A DNA stretch of 64,000 nucleotides from Symbiodinium natans (Eukaryota > Sar > Dinophyceae > Suessiales > Symbiodiniaceae): the NCBI GenBank assembly GCA_905221605.1, contig CAJNDS010002253.1, forward strand, positions 5,001-69,000, in the 5' to 3' direction. A program made the translations under genes and the position numbers. Shown piece by piece: positions 10,331-22,767 of the stretch (the first letter of the stretch is position 1; the number at the start of each line of letters is the position of its first letter). The notes below the pieces were generated by a model, which saw nothing but the letters and a program-made list of their open reading frames with translations, made no database searches and was not told where the DNA came from.

Positions 10331-11870
10331 TCTATAAACCCGAAGACCTAGCTTCCACACTGCGTTTAGAGTTTAGGGTTTAGAGCTTAGGGTTAGAGAG
10401 TTTTAAACCTAAACTTCTCTGAGGTTTATAAGAAATCCTAAACTTCCTGGATGCCTGAGCTGCAAGTTCTTGTCACTCTTTTTTTGTATCGGGCCGTTTT
10501 GGATTAAGTTTTTGCGACCATTTGCTTTCTCTCTTGCCCCTCACTGTCCTGCTCTACGCCATGTGGCTGTCCTGCCAGTGCTGGCTTAGAATCAGCGTGA
10601 CGGCGTTGTTGGCTGAGGCGCTCATAGTCGAAACTAGTAAAATTCTCACAGTCAGTTCTCATTCCATTCATTTGTCAGTTGGACCGCCGGATGGCCGAAC
10701 GCGTCGCAGAGGCCTCACTTTGCTAACTTTAATAAAAACCACTCCCCTATTAACTTTCTGGAGCTTGGGCTCTTTGAGATTCTGAGGACAGCTCAAAGCT
10801 CACTTTGATGAAGGCTATGTACCTCAGGTTTTGAAAGTTTAAACCGCAAAGCTTAAACCATAGACACTATACTTTAACTCTCAGCCCTCCATCTTACAGC
10901 CTAAACCCTAAGCCCTAAATCCTACGCCCAAACTCTAAATCCTGAAGATTAGGCAACGGCCTCAATTGTACGCTTTGCTTGTATAAAAGTTCGTAGAACA
11001 TTAAAAGCAATATTAAGTAAAAACATAAATGCTCTTGCAGGAAGACAATGGCGAAAGTTGGCCTGTGTGGGCCTACTCGACATGTTTGTGCTTGCGTTTA
11101 TATATAATATACTCATAATAATAATAATAACAATAATAATAATAATAATACTAATAATATATTTACATGCTCATATGGCTAGGGGCCGCGCGAGCCCGAT
11201 CATCCTCCACGTGTCCGCGCCTTATACACTCATTTTATATTATTTTCTTTTATTCTTTTGGCAAGGACACTTCTGCAGCTGACACAGCAGTCTCGACCTC
11301 ATACTGTCTTATATTTTTTACTGGTTAAAGATTTTATTACAATACGAGTGCTTTAGCTTCACTTATAAATCATCTCTATTTTCTAATTGACGAGGCGGGT
11401 ACCAACACGCACGACGCCTACGAGGCTCTTTTCTGTTTTTTTTGGTTGCTGGTGTATTTTGATTTGGAACATTGTGTTGATAATCAGGAAGATGATTCAG
11501 AAGATCCTGACGCGACCCTGTGCGAGAGGCACTCTTTTTATTTTTGCTAACTGCAGTGTGTACTCTAACAAAGAACAGGCTTTGCTCGAACAAGTCCGCG
11601 CAGCGGAGGCCTGTGTTTAGTTATAGAAAAACAAACTTTTAAAAAAAAAATGCCCAGGCCAGCGGCGGTGGTATGACCAGGAGCACTGCCGAGTCCCTAG
11701 ATTCTGTGTGTTTTTTTTGAGTTTCGATTTCAGGGATTTTCTTGGGCTTACTTGTAAAGCCTAAACCCTAAAATCCTTTTCAGACTTCCTTTAAGCCTCG
11801 AGCTAAAGCATAAAGGTTAACCTTTAAACCTTAGACCCTAAACGTTAAACTCTATGTTTCGAATGCCCGC
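10331..11870. other. Mostly unique AT-rich stretch
   Basis: Contains a few isolated CCCTAAA words (about 10,900 and 11,760), an (ATA)n microsatellite at about 11,110-11,160, and T-rich segments. Frames at 11,363-11,620 overlap on both strands without coding-like composition. No gene is supported. Confidence 0.5.
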
Positions 11871-12300
11871 TTAGTTTCATAAGCCACCTTTCGGGGCCAA
11901 GTGTTTGAAGTTTGCCTAACCCTAATACCTAAACTCTAAACTCAAAGCTATATGTTTTGAATAGGCGCCCTCCATTAGATTCTCATGTAGAATAATCTCT
12001 GCAGGACATTTTTAGAAAAACCTTTCGGGCGAAGTGTTGGAACTTAGCTTAAAGCCTAAACCCTAAACCCTAAACTCCGAACTCTATGAACAGCATAGGT
12101 ATCCTATATTGGATTCTCATGTAGAATTATATCTGCAATAGATTTTCCGAAAAACCTTTCGGGTGAAGTGTTTGAACTTTGCGTAAACCTTAAACCCTTA
12201 GCCCTAAACTTCAAAGCGTATGTTATAAATCGCCGCTGTAGTTAAGTCTCATGTAGGATAATGTTTACTATAGAATGTCGGTAAACTTTTCGGGCCTAAT
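11870..12300. repeat. Degenerate ~120-bp tandem repeat
   Basis: Four units share CTCATGTAGAAT, AAACCTTTCGGG(C/T)GAAGTGTT and a cluster of CCTAAACCCT words, with starts near 11,875, 11,980, 12,100 and 12,235. Copies differ by roughly one base in five, so the array is old. Confidence 0.8.
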
Positions 12301-12454
12301 TTTTTTTACTTTGTCCCAGGACGATTTGCCGCCGCCACCGCCGCCACCACTGCCTGCTCCGGCCAAGCCGGCCAAAATTATTACTTTGTTCCCCACCCTC
12401 GGTGTGGGGTTGCTAGATTTTAAACTCAACTGTTCTCCTCGCCCGGTCTACTCC

Positions 12455-12615
12455 TCGCTCATCCCTGGAGCCCAACCCCAAAGTGTCCCTGGAGTGCCCA
12501 ACCCCCGACCACAGTTCCCGGAGTGCCCAGCCCCAGAGTCTCTCTGGACTGCCTAATCTGCGGAGTGCAGCCCCAGGGTCTCTCTGGAGTGCCCAACCCC
12601 AGAGTATCCCTACTA
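12455..12615. repeat. ~30-bp GC-rich minisatellite
   Basis: The unit CTGGAGTGCCCAACCCCAGAG repeats about five times with drift (AGTGTCC, AGTCTCT variants). It interrupts an otherwise AT-rich neighbourhood. Frames on both strands over it mirror the unit and are not credited. Confidence 0.8.
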
Positions 12616-13135
12616 AGAGAGAGTGGGGATGTTCGAAGGAAACTAATTTATATAGATAAAATGTCAGGTGGTAGTTCACCGTCCCCAACTTCTACTTCGC
12701 GAGGCGCGTCTTTTATTTTTATGTTGAAATATTAAATATATTTTGTTTAAGGCCCGACGAGTGGCGCCGAAGGGCAAATCAATCCCGGACTCTGCCAAGT
12801 CTCAAGCTGAGTTTAATATTTTTTAAACCTTTTTAGTTGAAACCTTATGTGTTTGATTGTTTTGGATGTGCGCTCAGGAGACGCCGGTTGGAGTGAGCGG
12901 GCGCCTACAAAGATCAGTATAATAACCTGCAGGAAATGTACTGGATCGTTATCTCTATTGGATTATGAGTAAGGCTAGATGCAATATATATTAGCAAATC
13001 CGCAAAAACTATTGCTAACCATTAGGGCTACTCTTAATAAAGTGTTTTTTACATTAAAAAATCTCTCGGGCATACACGTTTCAACTTACATATAGTCAGA
13101 GTATAGCTATATACAAAGAAAATAATAACATTAAC
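12616..13135. other. AT-rich unique sequence
   Basis: No arrays, no frame above 70 codons with coding-like composition, and no RNA gene recognised. Confidence 0.5.
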
Positions 13136-14946
13136 GATCCCTAAACCTTAAACCCTAAACCCTAAACCCTAAACCCTAAACCATAAACCCGACACCTTAA
13201 ACCCTAAACCCTAAATCCTAAACCCTAACCCCTCAACCCCTAAACCCCTAAACCCTAAACCCTGAACCCTTAACCCTCCTAACCTTAGTCTCTATACCTC
13301 CGAACACCTATGGCCGCGGCTCAAAGGCCAAGCTTGTAATAAGCTCCCGGGGGCTCACTGCGCGACAGAGGTATGTAAGGCATGCAATACATCGATTGAA
13401 AGGATTTCACAAGTTTAGGATGTTGGAGTTGTAGATCTTATATCAAGTACTCAAATTTGGGGGTTAAGAGGGCTTAGGGTTTGGGGTTAGGGATTTTATA
13501 TTTCGGTTTATAAGAGTTTGGAGTTTAGGGTGAAATCCTAAACCCTAAACCTTTAACCCTACACCTTTATTTTGCAGAACTCATCACATGGATGAGATTG
13601 CGAGCACGAAGCCGCAGCCGTGGGAGCGAAAAATGCAGTCGCACCGCAGCCCTAAACCCTAATTAAATCTGCCGCCAGAGCATGGTTACGGTTTAGGTTT
13701 TTACCCTACATTCCGAATCCTTATAAACTCAAATAAAAAATCTGGAGATCGTAAACCCTTATAAACCCCAATATGACACCTCTAAATCTTAGCCCTAAAC
13801 CCTTTTAGATTCAGATACCCTTAAACTCTTGGTTTAGGTTTCAGGGTTTAGGGATTTGCCAGGCGACAAAAATGAAAACAAATCTGGACCGATTAGGGCT
13901 TAGGGTATATGACTAAGTTAGGCTTATACATTTCGGGCTAAACTATTATAACTTTATTATATAATGCTTTTAATATTTGTATTAGTTTTTTTAATTGCAC
14001 ACATGAAACCTAAGCAAAAAGAACCCGAAAGGTCTCAGGCTCATATATATATATATACATAATGCGCATCTGGAGCATGAGGGGGAACCCCAAACCCCAA
14101 ACCCCAAACCCCAAACCCCGAACCCCGAAACCCCAAACCCCAAACCCCGAACCCCGAAACCCTAAACCCTAAACTCTAACCTCTGAGCCCCAAGCCAGCA
14201 CATGTATCCCACACCCTCTGGCACATGCTCTTCAGGGGTATGGAGGGACTCCTGGAAGGGACGCCTAATCTTATTCCTCCATAACACCTCTCTCTCTCTA
14301 GATATATATGCACCTTGTATAGTCCCTAAACCCTAAACCCTAGACCCCTAAGGTCCCTGATAAGGGTCCCTCCTTTAGTCCTTATAAGGGTCCCTGCTTA
14401 AATCAATAAATAGATAAGTACATACAAAATGACAAATGGATCCTTTAGTCCTTGTCAGGGTCCGTCCTTTGTTCCCTGAATGCTGGCGCCCGCCAGGCAC
14501 CTTCACCAAACTCCCGAAGGATCCCTACGCCTTAGGAGTTATTTTGCTTTTGCACTGGGGTTTTTGGGTTGAGGGTTTAGGGTTTAGGGTTTAGGGGATG
14601 TAGGGTTTAGGGTTTAGTGTTTAGGGTTTGGGATTTGGGGTTTAGGGGGGTTCAGGGGGGTTTAGGGGTTTGGCGGGGTTTTGGGGGTTTAGGTAAGGGG
14701 GTTAAGGGCTTTTCGGCTCATAGAGGGTTCAGGGTTTACGGTTTAGGGGCTTGGGGTTTCGCACTTTTCTATCAGCAAGAGAAAAGACCACTAACGAATT
14801 CCAGCGCAGCGGCAAGGCAATGCACCGTAACCCTGAAGCCCTAAACCCTAAGCCCTAGACCCTGAACCCTAAACCCTAAACCCTGAAGGTAATTAGTGCA
14901 AACTCCCCTATATCAACACTTAACTCTCCCATATCAACACTTCATT
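13136..14946. repeat. Telomere-like repeat mosaic, CCCCAAA variant block
   Basis: C-strand units lie at 13,139-13,290. Scattered words follow to 13,880. A locally homogeneous CCCCAAA / CCCCGAA variant block lies at about 14,086-14,165. Degenerate G-strand units occupy 14,565-14,760. A short CA/TA run sits at 14,042-14,060. The frame at 14,617-14,844 is translated repeat. Confidence 0.85.
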
Positions 14947-15059
14947 GGGGGACCAAATGAACCCACAATTTGGATCATACCCCCTGTACTACTACAATCC
15001 CTGTCAAGGTATATGAACCATAAGCCTTTTATAGGGTTGGGTTCATGTGGTCCTCAAGG
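14947..15059. mobile_element. TIR element family B copy
   Basis: Left end GGGGACCAAATGAACCC, right end GGGTTCATGTGGTCCTC: near-perfect inverted termini of about 17 bp around an AT-rich core holding TACTACTACAATCCCTGTC and ATATGAACCATAAG. The element is 113 bp with no coding capacity. Relatives lie at 30.95, 58.1 and 62.1 kb. Confidence 0.75.
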
Positions 15060-17533
15060 TTCCGAAACACGAAACCCTGCATCCTAAACCCTAAACCCTA
15101 AACCCTACACCCTACACCCTAATCCCTCATCCCTAAACCCCAGACCCTGAAACCCTAAACCCCTAAACCCTAAACCCTAAACCCTCTACCCTACCCCCAA
15201 TTGGGGATGGCCCTCCCCAAGTTTTGTCGCAGGAGCTAGAGCAGCCCAATGGTGATCCCTGGCCTGGATCCAAGTTGCTTGCCATCTGAAACCCCGTCTC
15301 TAAGGTTTAGGGTTTAGGGTTTAGGGTTTAGGATTTAGGGTTTAGGGTTTAGGGTTAGGGTTTAGGGCTCAGGCCCCCGATCCGAAGCCCCAGAGTTGGT
15401 TTAGGGTCTATAGATTTCAGGGTTCAGGGGTTTCGGGTTTTAGGGTTTAGGGTTTAGGGTTTAGGGTTTAGGGTTTCAGGGAACCTCCGAGTTGGTGAAA
15501 GCCTCACTATAGCATAACTTTGCGGAGAGAGCAAAGCGCTTGCTGAGGGTATCAGGGGCGGTGTAAGGGGGGGTTTAGCGGGGGGGGGGGAGAGATTTTG
15601 GCTTTCGGGTGTTTATGACATCTTCACAGATCTTGCGATGCGTATGAATTCAGGCGTAGATGAGGGGGCCGGGGGGCCTCCTGTGAGCCGGGTTCAGCTC
15701 TGGGTTTTGGGAAGAATGGGCGAATGCTGTGCTCGAGTTTGACCCCTAAAACCCCTCAAACCCTAAACCCGCTAATCCCCGTAAGCCTTTTAAACCAGTG
15801 TCAAGCCAACTCGGCATGTGTCAAGGCTTCGAGGAGGAAGCTTCGTGTAGGACAGTATCGGGTGGTACTTTTTATAAAAGCAGCTTCCTGTTTGGGGGGG
15901 AGGTCGACATTAAGGGCCCCCTCATTTCGGAAACACCCTCACAAGCTGTTTCTAAAAGAGGCCTCCATAAGCAGTAGCTGCCCTCCTGTAGCTGTCTATT
16001 TGGATTAAACCGTAAACCCTAAACCCTAAACCCTAAACCCTAAACTCTAAACCCTCCCAGATGGAGCGGAAGCTCTTGGAAAGCACCAGATTTCAGGGCT
16101 GCCGTTTGTTCCTTGCGTACCAAATGAGCCCAATTTCAGGGTTCATGTGGTCCCCAACCCTCAACCCTCAACCCTCAACCCTCAACCCTAAACCCTAAAC
16201 CCTAAACCAAGGTAATGTATCGGATTTCCCCTGCTGAGGTGGCCCGACCCGGTCCCGCCACCAAAGTTGCCGGACGCTCGCCACAGAGCACAGCTAGCTA
16301 GGCCCTGACAAGGGATGTGGGTTTAGGGTTTAGGGTTTAGGGTTTAGGGTTTAGGGTTTAGGGTTTAGGGTTTAGGGTTGAGGGTTTAGGGTTTAGGGAT
16401 TAGGGTTTAGGAGTTTTTTGACTCCCCGGGTTTCGGGTTGACCTCAAGAACCCAAAACCCTACTTTTTTGTAGGGTTCTTATGATAGAAACTCTTGAAGA
16501 ATACAAGAAAGTCGGTTTTGGATTAAGGTAGGGTAAAGGGCTCAAGGTTCAGGATTCCCTGGCATTACGGTACTTTTTTTTCATTTTTCAGTCCCCGATC
16601 TGGAATACGGCACCATTTTAAAAAGTAACCCCGGCAAACCCATGTGTTCATATTTTGTATTGTCGGAGAGGTTGTTAAGGGCAGCTCATTACAATTTCAA
16701 GGCAGGCCGTTTAAGAGGCATGCAGGGGTTTGGGTTGCAGTTTTGAATTTATTGTCCCTTTGTCGGGCTTTAGCTTTTCAAAGAGACTCTGCTCTAGGAA
16801 TCTTTTTCCGAGGGCTTAGGCCCTAAGTCCTAAGTCCTAAGCCCTCAACCCTGAACTCTAAACCCTAAACCCTAAACTCTAAACCCTAAACCCTAAACCT
16901 TGAGCGCTTGGGAAGGGCCAACCTAGACCTGGCCAGTATCGCGCCTCATCAAAGAAGGTGTACTCTGGGTCCGATGTGGCCGTACCTTGGGGGGCCAAAT
17001 GAGTTGGCATCCTAAACCCTAAGCCCTACTTGGAAGTCCGCTTGACTTAGTAAGTAGGGTTAGTAAGCTGCGTTCTGGGGATTCTAATGAGGCATCTTGG
17101 GGATGCTAAGTAGATGTTCTAAGTCAAAAGAGGATCCAAGTAAACCCTGTACACACCGATGTTGGGGTTCATCTGGACCTTACGGCACCTTTGTATTGAG
17201 AAGCTCTGCGGCGCAATCTCCAGAGACTGAGGTTGATGATGTATAGGGTTTAGTGTTTTGAACTTTTCAGGTTCAGATTGTTCAAGTTTCGGGTTCATGG
17301 TTTGCATTGGCATATCCGATGTTTTTTGTTGCGTTTAGGGCATGTCGGTCCGACATTTTTAATTTAGCCTTTGAAGATGTTTCGGCCTGGGGTTTAGAGT
17401 TTAGGTGCGTTCTGGTTGTCTGCAAACACCCTAAACCCAAAACCCCAAACCCTAAACCCTAAACCCCAAACCCTAAACCCTAAACCCTAAACCCTAAACC
17501 CTAAACCCTAAACCCTAAACCCTAAACCGCGAG
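15060..17533. repeat. Telomere-like repeat mosaic
   Basis: C-strand arrays: about 15,080-15,190, 16,006-16,056, 16,155-16,206 (CCCTCAA variant), 16,860-16,900 and 17,425-17,527. G-strand arrays: 15,302-15,366, 15,436-15,480 and 16,320-16,410. The segment 16,123-16,155 (ACCAAATGAGCCC ... GGGTTCATGTGGTCCCC) is a collapsed family-B terminus pair. Unique patches at 15,480-15,990 and 16,420-16,800 carry no gene I can support. Confidence 0.85.
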
Positions 17534-17662
17534 TGTCCATGGGAGCCATGTGTCACCAAGGACCGCGAGATCATGCTCATGCCGACCGGCGGGGGCATCA
17601 AGAGCTTCTCGCCTCCTGGCGCCTACTTCCTGCGGCTGGCCTGGAAGAAAGAAGACGAGTAG
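17534..17662 (+). CDS. Probable 3'-terminal exon of an unidentified gene
   Basis: A GC-rich 42-codon frame with normal protein composition follows an AG acceptor and ends in its own TAG, just before the next TTTAGGG array. It contains CPWEPCVTKDREIM, then a GGG turn and the end FLRLAWKKEDE. It is flanked directly by a CCCTAAA array on the left and a TTTAGGG array on the right. No Met start, so it is read as a last exon or a captured fragment. Family not recognised. Confidence 0.5.
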   Translation, partial: CPWEPCVTKDREIMLMPTGGGIKSFSPPGAYFLRLAWKKEDE

Positions 17663-18518
17663 CTGACTTGGACCCTAGGTTTAGGGTTTAGGGTTTAGGG
17701 TTTAGGGTTTGGGGTTTAGGGTTTAGGGTTTAGGCTTTGGGGACCAACCGAACCCTAAAATTTGTACCATAAGTCTTAATGGTGGGGTTTAGGAGTTCAG
17801 GGTCCCGAAAATGGGGATCATGTGCCCTATACAACTATAATCCTTATTGAGTATACCCTAAACCCTGAAATTGGCATCACATAGCCTACTTGACTCTAAT
17901 TCCTTTTACGGTATGTGAACCATGTTCCCTTGTGGTGCATTTGGCCCCCAAGGAAAGCACGAGGAGGACTTAGTTTTATCTTCTTCTGCTATATCGTTTT
18001 TGGGCCCAAGTATCATGAGCCTACCTGTGCTGGGCATAGACTCTACAAGTACGTAGAAATACAACGAATATGCATGTAAATTTGTTTGTCCATGTCCTAA
18101 ACCCTAAACCCTAAACCCTAAACCCTAAACCCTAAACCCTAAACCCTAAACCCTAAACCCTAAACCCTAAACCCTAAACCCTAAACCCTCACCCAGCAAG
18201 AGCCAGGGCCTTACACAACCCCCCCGACATGGCCAAGGTAGCCGTGGCAGAGCGGGCGAAGAATGGCGCCCTTCAGGCTGCGCTTCGAGTGCGCGGGCGC
18301 CGCCGTGTGCAAAAAAGAGGCTTAGGGTTTAGGGTTTAGGGTTTAGGGTTTAGGGTTTAGGGTTTAGGGTTTAGGGTTTAGGGTTCATGGAAAAAGCAGC
18401 GGTGCCACGTGGGCAAGCCTTCAACGTCCATGCAAGGCACCCCAAAGCGAAGAATCTCCAAAAGGTGAAGCTACAAGTGTAGTGATTTTGTTGTGTTGCT
18501 TAAGCTCATCCTATCCTG
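17663..18518. repeat. Telomere-like arrays with family-B-like debris
   Basis: G-strand array about 17,680-17,735. Segments at 17,739-17,960 carry GGGGACCAACCGAACC, ATATGAACC-type words and TTTGGCCCCCAAGG, resembling nested or decayed family-B elements. A clean C-strand array of 13 units lies at 18,098-18,188, and a G-strand array at 18,323-18,386. A short GC-rich patch (18,233-18,310, MAKVAVAERAKNGALQAALR) may be an exon remnant. Confidence 0.75.
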
Positions 18519-18617
18519 AGGGTCCAAGGACCCATACAGTGCATATTTGGGCCCTAAAGCTACTGTATAGGAATCCCTTTAATGCCCGAATATACACTTT
18601 ATGGGTGCATGGACCCT
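18519..18617. mobile_element. TIR element family A copy
   Basis: GGGTCC / GGACCC ends with the internal words TTGGGCCCTAAAG and GCCCGAATATAC match the consensus seen at 24.1 kb. The left end holds an extra AAGGACCC. About 99 bp, non-coding. Confidence 0.6.
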
Positions 18618-19637
18618 TTGGGCCTACCTAGATCATGGACACCTCCGTTCCAAGACCGTGTCAGAGAGACCCAGACCTGCCCATCAAACCCGACAACCGT
18701 ACAGCACTCCCCAAGTACGCAGGAGCCTCAATGTTTTTCCTTATCAACCTTCTACCGTCTTATACCTTGTATGTTGTGTATATATACATGCTCTGCATAA
18801 ACGATGAACTACCCAAAATACCCATTCTCATTCAATGAACCCCTACGTTGAAGCGTTTCGCGAGAGGAACATCCGGGTTCAGGGTTTAGGGTCTCATCTA
18901 CGGGTCTCATTTACTGTATAGGTGCATATGGATCCTGAGAGTGAGGGTCTGCGTTCAATGGTGTAGGGTATGATGGTGTTTATGTTGCGACTTAGTTCTT
19001 GCTTCGTGGTGCAGCTGCTCAAGCCATGCGTAGAATTGCGCATCCCAACTTGTGTCCTCAAGACGTGCTGAGCCCTCCACTGCAAACTAGCAAGCTCACA
19101 TGTCGTCGGCGTTTGCAATAGTCCCAACTGTGACCACTAGAGATTTAGGGTATATGTAGGGCTTAGGATTTCGGGTTAGGGTTTAGGGTTTAGGTTTCAG
19201 GGTTTAGGGTTTAGGGACCTGACAGCCAACTTTGGTGGTAGTGTTGGGTTTGGGGGTCGGGGGCCTGGCAGTCTCAGCGTCTCATCTGGGTGCGGACTTT
19301 CCTGCGGCAAAGAAGGCAAGTGTCCATTAAGCCCATGTCGCCGAAGGTGAAGAAGACAAAGACGAAGGCGGGCGAACCTCTGATCATCATGCAAGACTGC
19401 GCCTCAAGCCATCAGGGTGAAACCCTGATGCCCCGAAGCCCCGAAGCACCTAAACCCCTAAGCCCCGAAAACCTTAACCCTTACTAACCCTAAAACCCCC
19501 CCCCCCCCACCCCAGCAGCCCTGAACGCCCCACCCCCCGGGAAAGAGGCAATGGCCCGTGGACCACTACGGCAGCCCTTGCACACGGCCCAGGGGGTCTG
19601 GGAGCTCCCTCTGTTCATTTGTTTTGTTGCTGTTGTG
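18618..19637. other. Largely unique stretch with one short G-strand array
   Basis: A TTTAGGG cluster lies at 19,165-19,216. A GC-richer patch at about 19,310-19,420 reads SPKVKKTKTKAGEPLIIMQD in one frame and could be an exon fragment, but I see no splice or start support. The rest is unassigned. Confidence 0.4.
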
Positions 19638-19876
19638 GTTTAGGGTTTATAGGGTTTATAGGGTTTATAGGGTTTATAGGGTTTATAGGGTTTATAGGGT
19701 TTATAGGGTTTATAGGGTTTATAGGGTTTATAGGGTTTATAGGATGTATGGGGTTTATGGGGTTTACAGAGTTTACAGGGTTTACAGGGTTTACAGGGTT
19801 TATAGGGTTTATAGGGTTTATAGGGTTTATCGGGTTTATCGGGTTTATAGGGTTTATAGGGTTTATAGGGTTTAGG
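19638..19876 (+). repeat. TTTATAGGG nonamer array
   Basis: About 25 copies of the 9-mer TTTATAGGG, with internal TTTACAGGG and TTTATCGGG sub-blocks. The unit is TTTAGGG with TA (or CA, CG) inserted. Nine is a multiple of three, so the long frames across it (VYRVYR, GFIGFI) are repeat translation. Confidence 0.95.
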
Positions 19877-22560
19877 GCTTGGAGGGCGGCTTTAGGAGGA
19901 GGAAGGGGCCTAAACCCTAAACCCTAAACCCTAAACCCTAAACCCTAAACCCTAAACCCTAAACCCTAAAGCCCTAAAGCCCTAAAGCCCTATAAACCCT
20001 AAACCCTTTCTACTTGGAGTGTTTGGGTTCGGCACTCGAGCGCTAAAGGGCTTGGAGGAAGTGGGGGCTGCTGAATAACGTGGGTGTGTTTTTTGGACCC
20101 GATATACGGCAGGGGCCAAGAAACATCAGCCGAAACATTTTCTGCCGGGTTTAGGGTCTGGGGAAGAGGACTTGGGTTTGGGGTTTGGGGTTTAGGGTTT
20201 AGGGTTTAGGGTTTAGGGGTTAGGGGTTAGGGGTTAGGGGTTAGGGTTTAGGGATATTTCATCATCTTGCTTTTCTTTGGCCGAGGCAGCATCGCTTCTT
20301 CGCTCTCCGGCACGGCGAGCGGGGAGACCCACAGCACCGGGCGTCGGGTCTGGTTTGGCTGTTTTGGTTTAGGGTTTAGGGTTTGGGGTTTGGGGTTTGG
20401 GGTTTAGGGTTTAGGGTTTAGGGGGTTTAGAGGGGTTTAGGGTTAAGGTTTGTTGTTCTGCGTTGTCTTTAGGGCTTAGTTTAGTTGTTGTGTTTTTTTC
20501 GGGTTTGTGGGTTTTACACGGGTTATGGGGGTTTGTAGGGTTTATTGGGTGTTAGAGGGTTTATAGGGTTCATTGGGAGTTTAGTGCAGTTTTGTGGAGG
20601 TTTAGAGGGTTTAGGGTTTAGGGTAAGCGCGTCTTTGGCCTGGCTTCTTGGGAGTGCATCTTGAGATGCCAAGGGTTTAGGGTTTAGGGTTTAGGGTTTA
20701 GGGTTTAGGGTTTAAGGTTTGCTTCGTCAACGCCTCTTTGAAATCGCGTGGTCTGAGACATCTTCGACTCCAACTATCCCCATGACGCAATGTTGTGCCG
20801 AGTGTCGGGCTTTTCATTCCCTAAGCCCTATACCCTAATTAAACCCTAATTAAACCCTAAATCCTAAACGGCCTGAAAGTCTGGAGGTCATTTGCCTTAA
20901 GGCTCTTGCTTCCCCCCACCCCCCCGCCCCCTCGCATCCCCCTCGCACCTCTACCCCGCCCCACCCACATCCTCGCTGTGAGGTCCAAAGCGAACGTTGC
21001 CAAGATCATCATCTCAGATCCCAAGGCCCTTCTACCAACAGGAGTGCATGCATTGATAGGTTCCACCGGGGTCCCAGATTGCTTCTCTGCGGTGTCTTGG
21101 AATGTCGGCCAGGGTTTTCGTTGGCCGATTCTTTGGCAGGGAGATGTCGTTTAGGGTTTAGGGGGTCCATGACTTCTAGGACGTTTGTTGGCCCTGGAGA
21201 AGGCAAGGGGTTGGTGCAGCTTCGGCCACCATCCACCCTAAACCCGAAACCCTAAACCCTAAACCCTGAACCCTAAACCTAAACCCTGAACCCTGAACCC
21301 TAAATCCGAACGGAACTGTTCGGTCTCTTCTCTGCTCAGGTGGGCACGAAGAAGTATGGCTTGACGACCGCAGGATCGAGCCATCAGGGGTTTAGGGTTT
21401 ATAGGGTTTAGGGTTTAGGGTTTAGGGTTTAGGGTTTAGGGTTTAGGGTTTAGGGTTTAGGGTTTAGGGTTTAGGGTTTAGGGTTTAGGGTTTAAATTTA
21501 GGGTTTAGGGTTTAGGGTTTAGGTTTAGGGTGTAGGGTTTAGGGTTTAGGGTTTAGGGTTTAGGGATCAGCGGGGTGTTGGCGAGTTCAAAGGGAGTGGG
21601 GAGGGGGGCAGGGTCGTGGCATCGTTCGTGGCTTTCGAAGCTGCAGGGACTTTGGAAGTAACAAAGAAAGTCGTAGAGCAGTTATTGCGTTGTGGTCTCT
21701 CAGCGTCCGCGGCCTCCCAGAGCTTCAGGGCCTTGAGGGGGTTTAGGGGTTGTTTGTGGTTCAAATTAGGGTTCATGGCAGCGCCTGCTCCCCCTCAAGA
21801 AAGCTGGACCAATCCCACCCTTTCTCATGCTGCTGGTTGAGAGTTCAGGGCTTAGCAAGGGTAGGGCTTGATGCAAGAGAGTGGCCTCACTTACGTGTCT
21901 TGACGACAGTGGTCACGGTCGTTGTGGCGATGGTGATGGTTGGTGATGATGCCCTAAACCCAACTCCCTGGTCCCTGAACCCTACTCCCTAAACCCTAAA
22001 CACCCAAACACCCAAGCCAACAGCTGTTGTTCAGAGTCTGACCTTGCGCCCGTCACGTAGCTGTGAGGCGCCAAAGCAACAATTCAGTCATGTCCGCGCT
22101 TGCTTTAGACATGTTCACTCCTGGGGGGTAAACGGGTTTACCCGAATGGGGAATGTAGTAGTATAGGGCATACGATCCCAACGTTTAGGGTCATTTGGTC
22201 CCACAAATTCTTCACTCTGGTGTTTTGGGGATTTCCGGACCGTCTAGCACGCTGGCACTGTGACAAGCTTGTCCTGGGGTCAGCAGTTCAGACACACCTC
22301 GACCCTCAGCCCAATAACCGAAGGTCTCTGCACCCTTCAAAATCCGCACGCTTCAAGACCTGGCCCCGCCCCTTATCGCTTAACCCTCCACCCTCAAGCC
22401 GCCGCCTCAACCCTAAACCCTAAACCCTCAACCATGAACCCTAAATCCTAAACCCCCATACCCCTGATGCCCTGAAACCCGAAGCCCGGACCCCCGCTCC
22501 ATCTTCCAGACCTGTGGCAAGGCCGCGCGGCCGTCAAACGCACAGGAGCCCGCTTTTCTG
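19877..22560. repeat. Telomere-like repeat mosaic
   Basis: C-strand arrays about 19,907-19,990, 21,236-21,305 and 22,406-22,456. G-strand arrays 20,170-20,250, 20,366-20,440, 20,670-20,727 and a long one at 21,387-21,567. Unique GC-rich patches at 20,890-21,150, 21,570-21,950 and 22,010-22,400 hold short frames on both strands that I cannot support as genes. A CAGGTGGGCACGAAGAAGTA patch at about 21,338 may be an exon remnant. Confidence 0.8.
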
Positions 22561-22599
22561 CTAGGCTTTGGGAAAACAACAATACAGACATGCGTATAT

Positions 22600-22760
22600 G
22601 CATATGCATATTTTCTATATGTATATATATATATACATACATACATATATATGTATATATGCATATGTATACATGTATGTGTGTGTGCACGCACATGACA
22701 TGTATACGTGCACAATGCATGGTGTGAGATCTGGGGTCTATCTATCTACATGTATATGTG
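22600..22760. repeat. TA/CATA microsatellite
   Basis: TATATATACATACATAC-type runs and GTGTGTGTG stretches; low complexity on both strands. Confidence 0.85.
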
Positions 22761-22767
22761 TGTGCAT

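Noticed and set aside
19558-19927. YRVYRV / GFIGFI repeat proteins
   Set aside because: Direct translation of the TTTATAGGG nonamer array; unit length divisible by three keeps the frames open.
20857-21236. Overlapping frames on both strands in GC-rich sequence
   Set aside because: Pro/Arg-rich leader from a CCCCCACC run; the remaining 35 codons (KANVAKIIISDPKALLP) are suggestive but lack splice, start or family support.
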